From: CALMKX01 sp036274895
GTDB taxonomy: Bacteria; Acidobacteriota; Thermoanaerobaculia; Multivoradales; SZUA-115
DNA: 64,000 bases
Direction of reading: 5' to 3'
Assembly: GCA_036274895.1 (NCBI GenBank)
Contig: DASUEU010000064.1
Location: 1-64,000, forward strand
The translations under genes and the position numbers were made by a program. Positions 1-9,600 of this stretch are shown in pieces; the stretch's first letter is position 1, and each line of letters begins with the position of its first letter. The notes below the pieces were generated by a model. That model was not told the DNA's origin, searched no databases, and worked only from the letters and a program-made list of their open reading frames with translations.

Positions 1-430
<430 letters not shown>

Positions 431-518
431 GGTCCTACCGTCTTTCTCTCTCTGCCGTCCGTGCTTCTCTATTTTTTCGTCGACCGTCGACGACACGATG
501 AGGGGCTTGAGGCCGGCG

Positions 519-553
519 GACCCGGGGATCGATCCGAGGATCGGTCCCGGGTC
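519..553. other. Hairpin between rpsG and fusA
   Basis: A near-perfect inverted repeat whose outer arms are GACCCGGG and CCCGGGTC sits in the 164-nt rpsG-fusA spacer. No T-run follows on the minus strand, so it does not look like an intrinsic terminator. It may be an RNA-processing or translational-control structure, which is inference. Confidence 0.4.
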
Positions 554-594
554 ACGGCTCGGGGGGGAACGCGGCGCGCTGGAGCCTCGGGGGC

Positions 595-1065
595 CTACCA
601 GCGGTAGTGCGCGAACGCCTTGTTGGCCTCGGCCATCCTGTGCGTGTCTTCCTTCTTCTTGATCGCTCCGCCGCGGTTTTCGGCCGCGTCGAGGAGCTCG
701 CCGGCCAACCGCTGGCGCATCGTCTTCTCGCCGCGGCCGTTGGCCGTCATGATGATCCACCGCATCGAGAGCGCCAGCTTGCGGCTGGGGCGGACTTCCA
801 CCGGCACCTGGTAGGTGGAGCCACCGACGCGGCGGGACTTGACCTCCACCGCCGGCTTGACGTTCTCGATGGCGCGCTTGAAGACCTTGATCGGGTCGTC
901 GCTGGTGCGCTCGCGGATGGTGTCGAGGGCGCTGTAGAGGATGCGCTGGGCAATCGTCTTCTTGCCATCGGACATCATCACGTTGATGAACTTGGTGACC
1001 AACTGGGAGTTGTAGATCGGGTCCGGCAGGACCTCGCGCTTGGGAACTTCACGGCGCCTGGGCAT
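595..1065 (-). CDS. rpsG: Small ribosomal subunit protein uS7
   Basis: The 156-residue product begins MPRRREVPKREVLPDP and ends AFAHYRW, both characteristic of bacterial S7, and the length matches the family. Internal landmarks include NVMMSDGKKTIAQRILY and VGGSTYQVPVEVRP, which lie in the 16S rRNA contact region. S7 nucleates assembly of the 30S head. It lies 15 nt downstream of rpsL and precedes fusA. In E. coli S7 represses its operon by binding the rpsL-rpsG spacer; here that spacer is far too short to hold the same structure. Confidence 0.98.
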   Translation of the reverse strand: MPRRREVPKREVLPDPIYNSQLVTKFINVMMSDGKKTIAQRILYSALDTIRERTSDDPIKVFKRAIENVKPAVEVKSRRVGGSTYQVPVEVRPSRKLALSMRWIIMTANGRGEKTMRQRLAGELLDAAENRGGAIKKKEDTHRMAEANKAFAHYRW

Positions 1066-1080
1066 CGCTTCTGGTCTCCG

Positions 1081-1455
1081 CTAGGACTTCGGGCGCTTGG
1101 TCCCGTACTTGGACCGCCCCTGCCGACGGCCATTCACCCCGACCGCGTCGAGGGTGCCACGGATCACGTGATATCGGACTCCGGGGAGGTCCTTGACGCG
1201 ACCTCCGCGGATCAACACGATCGAGTGCTCTTGGAGATTGTGGCCGACGCCCGGGATGTAGGTGGTGACCTCGATGCCGTTGGTGAGACGGACGCGCGCG
1301 ACCTTGCGCAGGGCCGAGTTCGGCTTCTTGGGCGTCTGGGTGTACACACGGACGCAGACCCCGCGGCGCTGCGGTGACGCCTGCAGGGCCGGACTCTTGG
1401 TCTTGTCCTCGATGCGTTCCCGACCCTTGCGGACCAGCTGATGGATCGTCGGCAT
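1081..1455 (-). CDS. rpsL: Small ribosomal subunit protein uS12
   Basis: The open frame extends to 1506, but the start is placed at the ATG at 1455 because the product then begins MPTIHQLVRKGR, the invariant S12 N-terminus, and has the usual 124 residues. TPKKPNSALRKVARV contains the Lys at the classical streptomycin-resistance position in its sensitive form, and LPGVRYHVIRG holds the Asp region modified by RimO in other bacteria. An AGGAG-like site precedes the ATG. It is the first gene of the str operon; the promoter is at about 1688-1716. Confidence 0.98.
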   Translation of the reverse strand: MPTIHQLVRKGRERIEDKTKSPALQASPQRRGVCVRVYTQTPKKPNSALRKVARVRLTNGIEVTTYIPGVGHNLQEHSIVLIRGGRVKDLPGVRYHVIRGTLDAVGVNGRRQGRSKYGTKRPKS

Positions 1456-1558
1456 ACCTTCGAGCTTCTCCTCTCCATTCCTCGCGCCAGCGAGACGACT
1501 CCCCACAGGGGAGCAACCCGCAGACGGATGTTCCCGTTCGCCCTCGGCGACGGGACAC

Positions 1559-1669
1559 GAGGTCCCTCCTGGGACCTCTTCGCTCGGCTACCACCTGCTG
1601 GCGGCGGCCGTTTTGGCTTCGGAGCCTGGGCCCTGTGGGCCCTGATCGCCACGGTCCCTGGGAGGGACC
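1559..1669 (-). promoter_or_regulatory. Structured 5' leader of the str operon
   Basis: Two hairpins lie between the promoter and rpsL: GAGGTCCC/GGGACCTC at 1559-1578 (8-bp stem, 4-nt loop) and GGTCCCT/AGGGACC at 1653-1669 (7-bp stem, 3-nt loop). Both use the same GGTCCCTCC-type arm, so alternative pairing between them is possible. The leader would be about 225 nt long. A role in attenuation or ribosomal-protein feedback is inference. Confidence 0.45.
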
Positions 1670-1687
1670 CTCGGCGCAAGAACGCGC

Positions 1688-1716
1688 ATTCTAGACAAGC
1701 CGGGCGCAGCCGTCAA
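1688..1716 (-). promoter_or_regulatory. Sigma-70 type promoter of the str operon
   Basis: On the minus strand TTGACG (1716-1711) is followed by exactly 17 nt and then TAGAAT (1693-1688). Both hexamers match the consensus closely. The bases after the -10 are GCGCG, a G+C-rich discriminator typical of promoters under stringent control. Transcription would start near 1681, heading into rpsL. Confidence 0.8.
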
Positions 1717-1799
1717 CCGGCAAGGCCGCAGACCACGACCACTGGCCTCCCTGGCCACAGAAGCTACCGTCGGCGCGGGGTCGCAGAGTGTAGCAGACC

Positions 1800-2240
1800 T
1801 CAGACCCGAAGGGTATCCCCCCGCCAGTTGCGAATCGCCTTCTTGATCGCTCCCGGGTTCGCCAGATCCCCAGCGAGGGTGCGGCGCACCAGATCCGGCA
1901 GCTCCTCGTCGCTGGCGAAGCGCAGGGCCACCAGCTGTCCGGGGCGCAGTTCCTCGATCCGGGCCTGGAGGTCGCCTGGCAGCAGGCGGGCCAGGCGCAG
2001 CCTCTCCTCGAGCCGGATCACCCGGTCCTGGGCCTTCAAGGGGAAGAGCCGCAGGTACAGCAGCATGATCAGCAGTGCCAGGGCTACGGCGAGCGCCATG
2101 ACGGTGTCGAGCGAGGGAACCATGAACAGCTTCCACGCCGCATAGACGAGGTTGAGCGTCAGGATGCCAAAGGCCACGTAGTGGTAGGCCGGCACGAAGC
2201 GGGCGTGGTTCTGGTAGGTCTGAGGGGCCTTCGCGGACAT
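1800..2240 (-). CDS. Small two-helix membrane protein (DUF6526-like)
   Basis: The start at 2240 gives a 146-residue protein, MSAKAPQTYQNHARFVPAYH, with AAGGAG placed just upstream. Two hydrophobic segments are visible, around residues 20-38 (FGILTLNLVYAAWKLF) and 45-62 (MALAVALALLIMLLYLR), followed by a charged cytoplasmic-looking tail with LKAQDRVIRLEERLRLARLL. This pattern matches the uncharacterised DUF6526 family of short integral membrane proteins, from memory rather than a search. It starts 29 nt after the acyltransferase gene upstream, so the two are probably co-transcribed. The biochemical role is unknown. Confidence 0.8.
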   Translation of the reverse strand: MSAKAPQTYQNHARFVPAYHYVAFGILTLNLVYAAWKLFMVPSLDTVMALAVALALLIMLLYLRLFPLKAQDRVIRLEERLRLARLLPGDLQARIEELRPGQLVALRFASDEELPDLVRRTLAGDLANPGAIKKAIRNWRGDTLRV

Positions 2241-2269
2241 GTGTGCGATCTCCTTGGAGTGGGTCAGGG

Positions 2270-3610
2270 TCAGGTTGTCGCCAGCCCGGCCAGCCGTTCG
2301 ACGGCCTGCCGGGCGGCCTCGCGTCTCGCCGCGAGCTCCCGGGCAGCGCCCTCGCGCGTGGCCAGCAGCAGGTAGGCGCGGGTCTCGCGGAAGAGGCTGC
2401 GCCGGCGGTCCTCGAAAGCCAGGGCCAGGCGGCCGAGCAGGGGTACCGCCACCAGGGTGACCAGGGCCCAGCCCGGCCCCAGCCAGCGAGCGGCGGCCCA
2501 CGCTTCGAGCCCCCAGGTGAGGGGAAAGAGGACTAGCGACGGAAAGAGCTTGTAGGTGGCTGCGAGGTCCGGCTGCCGGCCCAGCCAGCGGGAGCACACC
2601 CCGGCCAGTCGGTAGGGTAGGTAGCTCAGCACTGCCCCCACCAGCGCGAAGGGCGCCAGAGGCAGCAGCACGGCGAGCTTCCTGGCCAGGTAGCGGGCCA
2701 CCGACGGAACGGAGTAGGAGGAGGCCACCTGGTCGTCGCGCAGGCGCGCAGCCTTGAGCAAGCGGCCGTAGCGGGCCACGGCGTCGGCCGCCTCACGCAC
2801 CGCTTCCGGGTGGCGGTTGGCCAAGCCCAGGTAGCCCTCGATCAGGGCGCGCTGGAGGTCGAAGTCCTCGGCCAGGGAGCGCCGGCCGGGGACCTCGAGC
2901 GCCGGCCGGGCGAAGACGTCCGCGGCCTGGCCGATCAGCGCCGCCTCGCGCCAGGAGGAGTAGTTGAGGGTCACTGCTGCGAGCCCCCGCTCAATGCGCG
3001 CGGTCAGGGCTCGCACCGCCGCCACCTGGTCCGTTCGCGCCTGCTCGAGCTCAGGCGAAGGGTCGATCGGCTCGCCGACCTCCACCAGGGCCCGGGAGCG
3101 GAACTCCCCCTTGGCGTCGAAGGTCAGTCCCACCGGCACGATCCGCACGCCCAGCGGCCCGAAACGCCCCTCGGCCTCGAGGGCGATGCGCGCGGCGCCG
3201 GTCTTGAGCGGCGCCAGGGCCGGCTCGTTGTGGCTGATGCCCTCCGGGAACAGGGCGATCACGCCGCCCGCCTCGAGCAGCTCGTGGCAGCGGGCGAAGG
3301 TCTCGAGGTTCTTCGCGGTGTCGACACCGGTGTCCATCCGCCGGAAGACCGGGATCACCGCCGCGAGCTTCAGCAGGGGTCTGAGCAGCGGATTGTCGAA
3401 GAGGGTGCTCTTGGCGAGGAAGCGCAGCGGGCGAGGCGAGGCGGTGATCAGCAGGAGGGGGTCGACCAGCGAGTTGACGTGGTTGGCGACCACGATCACC
3501 GGCCCCTGGCGAGGGAGTCTTCCCTCCCCGACGATCTCCACCCGGCGGAAGAAGATCGAGACCAGGAAGCGCGTCGCGACGACGACGAATCGGTCGGCAG
3601 CGGATCTCAT
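2270..3610 (-). CDS. 1-acylglycerol/glycerol-3-phosphate acyltransferase (PlsC/GPAT-like)
   Basis: The 446-residue protein carries acyltransferase motif I as NHVNSLVDPLL (His44, Asp50) and motif III as FPEGISHNEPALAPLKTGAARIA. Spacing between the catalytic His and Asp is five residues rather than the four usual in PlsC, a spacing seen in the yeast Gat1/Gat2 (Sct1/Gpt2) branch. The C-terminal half has hydrophobic stretches (LLPLAPFALVGAVLSYLPY and ALVTLVAVPLLGRLALAF), consistent with membrane anchoring. It likely acylates glycerol-3-phosphate or its lyso derivative in phospholipid synthesis. The ATG at 3610 is followed by a hydrophobic N-terminus. Confidence 0.85.
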   Translation of the reverse strand: MRSAADRFVVVATRFLVSIFFRRVEIVGEGRLPRQGPVIVVANHVNSLVDPLLLITASPRPLRFLAKSTLFDNPLLRPLLKLAAVIPVFRRMDTGVDTAKNLETFARCHELLEAGGVIALFPEGISHNEPALAPLKTGAARIALEAEGRFGPLGVRIVPVGLTFDAKGEFRSRALVEVGEPIDPSPELEQARTDQVAAVRALTARIERGLAAVTLNYSSWREAALIGQAADVFARPALEVPGRRSLAEDFDLQRALIEGYLGLANRHPEAVREAADAVARYGRLLKAARLRDDQVASSYSVPSVARYLARKLAVLLPLAPFALVGAVLSYLPYRLAGVCSRWLGRQPDLAATYKLFPSLVLFPLTWGLEAWAAARWLGPGWALVTLVAVPLLGRLALAFEDRRRSLFRETRAYLLLATREGAARELAARREAARQAVERLAGLATT

Positions 3611-3647
3611 GGACCTGTGAGCCGGGAAGATAGCACCTGAACCGGCT

Positions 3648-3685
3648 CCCGGCTCTCGCTGCGGCAGTGCCGAGCGAGAGCCGGG
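3648..3685. terminator. Hairpin at the end of the giant-protein operon
   Basis: A perfect 13-bp stem (CCCGGCTCTCGCT with AGCGAGAGCCGGG) around a 12-nt loop lies immediately downstream of the stop codon at 3694 on the minus strand. No U-tract follows, so intrinsic termination is only possible, not shown. Its position between two minus-strand units suggests transcript-end or mRNA-stabilising function. Confidence 0.5.
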
Positions 3686-3693
3686 CCAGGAAG

Positions 3694-6600
3694 TCAGTTC
3701 GTCGTCGTGAAGGTGGTCGAGGTGAAGCCGTGGCGCTGACCGGCCAGGTCGACGATCTCGTTGTTGACCGATACCCGGTAGAGCGTCGTGGCGGCCAGGG
3801 TCGAGCTGGGTGTGATCACCGCTGTGACGCCGTCCGGAAGCAGCGTCATCGTCGCCGGGACCGCGGCGCCGGTGGCGTTGACCGTCAAGCTGATCGCCGC
3901 GGTGGTCACCGTCGCCGGCTGCACCCGCTCCGAGAACACCAGGGTGATCGTCGTCGCGCGCGACACACCGGTCGCGCCGTTGGCCGGCACCACCGACGAC
4001 ACGGTGGGGGCGATCAGGTCCGCGCCGGTCTCGGTGACGAAGGTGCTCGCCACGTCCAGCAGGAGGTTGCCGGCGAGGTCCTGCACCCCCGCGACGGTGA
4101 TGGTGTGCAGGGTCGACGCCACCAGCAACCGCAGCGGCGTGAGCGTGAGCACACGCTGCCCCTCCGAGAGGATGCGCTTGACCGGCACCAACCCGAGGGC
4201 GTCCTCGAGCGTCACGGCGTCGATCGAGAGCTGGGCGATGGGCTCGTCGAAGCGGATCACCACCCGGCCGTTGACGGGAACCGCCGACCAGCCGTCGCGG
4301 GGACCGATCTCGACGACCTGGGGCGCGCTAGCGTCCGCCGTCCCGGCCGTGGTGAAGGAGAAGTTCGAACCCGTCAGGCGGTTGCCGGCCAGGTCCTCGA
4401 TCCCCTGGTTGGAGAAGAACACGCTGTGGCTGCGGCTCATCGGCAGGGGCGAAGCGGGAACGAAGTCCAGGCGGCGGCCGTTGGCGCTCACGGTGTAGGC
4501 ACCGGTGAGGTTGGTGAAGCCGACGTTCTCGCGCACGATGAAAGTGCTGGCGTCGACCGTGAGCGGGTCGATGGGCTCACTGACCTCGAGGCTCGCCGTC
4601 GAGTTCACCGGCACGGCGGTGGCGCCGCTGAAGGGATTGGTGCGGGTCACCAGGGGCTGGACGGTATCCGGCTGGCTGCCGGTGGTGAAGGTCGAGGTGG
4701 CGACGGACACGGCGTTGCCCGCGGCGTCCTCGACGCCCTCCACCCGGATCATGTAGGGCGTGTTGGCGGCGAGAGGTCCGTGCGGCACGATCAGCACGTC
4801 GCGGTCGCCGTTGGCGAAGCTGATGGTGCAGGGCACGATGCCGTTCACACCGTCGGTCACCAGGATCGTCCCGCCGTCGACCGTGAGGGGGTTGACCCGC
4901 TCGTCGAAGCGAGCCCGCACGCGAGCGTTCAGGCCGACGCCCGGCTGACCGGCGGGCGGTGAGATCGCGACCGCCGTCGGCGCCACGGCGTCGGTGGCGA
5001 GATCGGGCCGGAAGAAGACCACGTTGGAGGTGGCGGCGAAGCTCTGGCCGCCGAGGTCCCGTACCCCGGTCGTGAGCTGGACGAAATACTGCTGGCTGAG
5101 GGTCAGCGGCGACGTGGGCACGAAGCGGATCACCCTGCCGCCCCGCAGCAGGCTGATGGCGCTGGGGATGATCGGCGAGCCGCCGATGTTCTGCCGCAGG
5201 GTCACGGTGGAGCCGTTGACGGTGGCCGGATCGAGGGGCTCGCTCATCTCCACCTCGACCACGGTGTTGACGGGCACACCCACCTGGCTGTTGACGGGGA
5301 AGGTGCGCACCACCGTCGGGTTGACCAGGGCGGCATCGCCGGCCACCCGGAACGAGCTCTCGTAGTTGTTGAGGGGATTGCCCGCCAGATCGGTGGCGAG
5401 CGTGGTGAGGAAGACCTGCACCAGCGCCGAACCGACGAAGGGCGCATCGGGGATCAGCTCGATCGCGCGCCCGCCACCGGTGACGGAGACGGTGCCGGTC
5501 ACCACCTGGCCGTTCTGCGAGACGAAGAGGGCTCCGGGCACGGTCGAGGCATCCAGGGCCTCGTTGGTGTAGAGCACGATCGAGGAGGTCCGGGCCACAC
5601 CCGAGGCGCCGCTGCCGGGCCGCTGGCTGACCACCGACGGCCGCCCGGAGTCGAAGCTGGGGGCGGTGGAGAACTGGCTGACGAACTCGACGAGGCGGTT
5701 GCCGGAGAGGTCCCTGACCTCGTCCGTGGCCACCACGGTGACGGTGGCCGCGGGCGGCAGGGTGGTGGTGAGGAACACCGTGCGGTTGTCCGACGAGCGC
5801 GAGACGCTGGCGGAGAGGCGCTCACCGTCGACCAAGAGATCGAGCCGCGGGCTGTTGATGGTCGCGGCGTCGAGGGGCTCGGAGAAGGTCAGGACGACGA
5901 CCGTGTTCGGGCCGACGTCGGTGGCGCCGTCGGACGGCGTCACCATCACCACGGTGGGCGGCGTGGTGTCCGCGGCCGCCTCGGTGACGAAGCTCGACTG
6001 GAAGAAGTTGGAGCCGTTGCCCGCGAAGTCGCGCACGCCATCGGTGTTGACCTGCGGCCGCACGCGCACACCGCCCGGCAGGGGCACCAGCGGGGTGAAG
6101 GTGACCTGGGCGCCGGCCACCGCGTAGGTGCCCGGCAGGACACCCGAGAAGCCATCCACCGTGAGGGGCATGCTGTCGACGGTCACCGTGCCCGGGTCGA
6201 TGGGCTCGCCGAAGGAGAAGGTGATCGCCGTCGAGACCGGAACCCCGGTGGCGCCGTTGAGCGGTGAGACGGCGGTCACCGACGGCCGGGTGGTATCGGC
6301 GGTGGCGCTCGCCGAGGTGGTGAAGGTCGTGGTCAGGGGCACGACGGGGTTGCCCGAACGGTCAGTGAAGCCGCCCACCGCCACCTGGTAGGTCGAGCTG
6401 GTGGCCAAGAGGGCCGAAGGCGTGAAGGTGAGGGTCAGGCGGTCGCTGCTGAGGCTGGTGGCGCCGCCCACCGGCACACCGGCGAGGGACAGGACGATCG
6501 AGCCGGTCCCGACGCTCGCCACCGCCACCGGCTCGGAGAGGCGAACGGCGACGCGGGCGTTGACCGCCACGTTGGTGGCGCCGTCCGTGGGAGCCACGGT

Positions 6601-9600
6601 CAGCACCGTGGGTGGCTGGAGGTCTGCGGCCGGACCGGTGGTGAAGGTGGCGGTGAAGAAACTGAGCCGCTGCGCCGCGAGATCGGTGATGTCGTTGTTC
6701 GCCTGGACTCGCAGCACGGTCGAGACGGGCAGCAACCCGGCCGGCGTCCACGTCACCCGCCGCACGTCCGAGGTCACGGCGATGGTGCCCGGCACCACGG
6801 CACCCGTGGCGTTGATGGTGACCGTCAGGCTCGCGGGCGTGATGGTGTTCGGATCGATCCGCTCGGAGAAGGTGAGCACCACCGGTGCGTTGCGGGCGAC
6901 GCCCGTGGCGCCGTTGGCCGGATCGATCGAGGACACGGCCGGCGCGATCAGATCAGCGCCGGTCTCGGTGGTGAAGGTGGTCGACAGGGATCCCACCAGG
7001 GAGTTGCCGGCGAGGTCTCGCACTCCGGCGATCTCCACGGAGTAGACCGCGGACGGCGCGAGCGGCACCAGAGGCGTGAGGATGAGGACGCGGTTGCCGT
7101 CCGAGAGGCTGCGCAGAACGGTCACGCCCGAGCCGCCACGGCGCAGCAGCACGCCCAGGGTGCTCGGCTGTGAGATCGGCTCGTTGAAGCGGATCGACAC
7201 TCGAGCGTTGGTGGCGACCGCGGTCCAGCCGTCGCGGGGGCTCACCTCGCTCACCTGGGGTGCGCTGGTGTCGGCCGCGAAGTGGGTGGTGAAGGAGAAG
7301 TTCGAGCCGGTCAGGCGGTTGCCCGAGAAGTCCTCGATGCCCTGGTTGGAGAAGAACACCGAGTGGCTCCGGCCGACCGGCAGGCCGGAGGCCGGGACGA
7401 ACTCCAGTCGCTGGCCGCCGGCGCTCGTGCTCACCGTGCCCGAGAGGTTGGCGAAGCCGATGTTCTCGCGCACGATCAGGGTGGCGGCCGAGGCGGTCAG
7501 GACGTCCACCGGCTCGTTCACCTCCAGGATCACCGTGCTGTTGACCGGCACTCCGGTGGCCCCGCTGAAGGGGTTGCTGCGGAGCACCTGCGGCGCCACG
7601 GTGTCGGGCTCACCGCCGGTGGTGAAGAAGGCCTCGGCCAGGGTGACCGGGTTGCCGGCCAGGTCCTCCACTCCCTCGACGCGGACCTGGTAGGTCGTGG
7701 CCGGAGCGAGGGGCGCCTGGGGCACGATCAGCACGTCGCGGTCGCCGTTGCCGAAGCTGATCGTCGAGGGCAGGACCGTGACGGCACCCGCCATGATCGA
7801 GATCGTCGAGCCGTTGACGGTGAGCGGGTTGATCGCCTCGGAGAAGCGCGCCCGGACGCGGGCGTTGAGGCCGACGCCGGCCTGGCCGTCCGGCGGGGAC
7901 AGGGCCTCCACCGACGGGGCCGCCGTGTCGGCCGCCGGGCCCGGGCGGAAGAAGGCGAAGTTCTGGGCGAAGGCCGGCCCCTGACCCTGGAGGTCACGCA
8001 GGCCCACCGTGACCTGGACGAAGTACTGCTGGCCCGAGATCAGGGCGGCGGCCGGTACCAGGCGCACCACCCGCCCCTGCCGCACCAGGCTGACCGTCGT
8101 GGCCACCACCGGCGAGCCACCGATGTTCTGCCGCAGGGTCACCGTCGAGCCGGTCACCGTCGCCGGATCGAGAGGCTCACTGAATTCGAGCTCGACCACC
8201 GTATTGGTGGGCAGGTCGGTGGCGCCGTTCAAGGGATGGGTGCGCACCACCGACGGCGTGGTGGTCGCCGGGTCGGCGGCGATGCGGAACGACGCCTCGT
8301 AGTTGTTGAGCGCGTTGCTGTTCAAGTCCCGGGCGTCGGGCGTCAAGAAGATCTGCACCAGGGCCGAGGGCAGCCAAGGAGCATCCGGCTGAAACTCGAT
8401 CGCGCGACCGTTGCCGGTCACCGCCACCTGGCCGGCCACGGGGTCGCCGTTCTGGGCCACGAAGAGGGCTCCGGGGATGGTCGTCTCGTCGAGGCGCTCG
8501 TTGACGTAGAGCACGATCGACGAGCCGGTGCCGACGCCGGTGGCGCCGTTGGCCGGCCGCTGCGAGACCACCGAGGGACGGCCGGAGTCGAAGCTCTGGG
8601 CGGTTGCGAACTGGCTCGAGAAATCCGCCAGCCGGTTGCCCGACAGGTCCTTGACGTCGTTGGTGGCGACCACGCTGACGGTAGAAGCCGCGGGCAGGGT
8701 GGTCGCGAGCGTCACGGTGCGGTTGTCCGAGGAGCGGAACACCGACGAGAAGAGCCGCGAGCCGCCGGCCAGGACGTCGAAGGTCTGGCCGCTGATGGTC
8801 GAGGCGTCCAGGGGCTCGGTGAAGGTGAGCACCACCTCGGCGTTGGGGCCGATCTCGCTCGCGCCGTCGAGGGGAGTCACCAGCAGGACCTCGGGCGGGG
8901 TGGTGTCGGCGGCGGCGCCGGTGACGAAGGTCGTCTGCGAGAAGTTCGAGCCGTTGCCCGCGAAGTCGCGCACGCCGTCGAAGTTGACCTGCGGGCGCAC
9001 CCGCTGGTTGGCCGGCAGCGGCGCCAGGGGAACGAAGGTCACCTGGGCTCCCGCCACGCCGTAGGTGCCGGGCAGCTGGCCGCTGAAGCCGTCCACCGTG
9101 ACCGGCATGCTGCCGAGGCCCACGGAGGTCGGATCGACCGGCTCGTTGAAGGTCCAGATGACCGAGGTCGCCACGTCCACGCCGGTGGCCCCGTTGACAG
9201 GCGAGACGCTCATCACCGTCGGGCGGCCGGTGTCGTTGGCGCCCGAGGCGGCGGTGGTGAAGCTCGCCGAGGCCGGGACCACCGGGTTGCCCGCCCGGTC
9301 GGTGAAGCCGCCCACGGCCACACTGTAGGGAGCCGACGGGGCGAGGGGCAGGGCCGGCACAAAGGTCAGCACCAGGCGATCGGAGCTGACGCTGACCGCG
9401 CCGGGGACGGCGTTGCCGCCGGTGGCCAGGGTGATCGCCGCGGTGTTGACCGAGGTGATCGCCACCGGCTCGGAGAGCCGCACCGAGACCCGGACGTTGA
9501 CCGGTACCGCCGCGGCGCCATCGGGCGGTGAGAGGGCGAGCACCGCAGGCGGCTGGTCGTCGGTTCCCGCCGCGGTGGTGAAGGCAGTGCTGAAGAAGTT

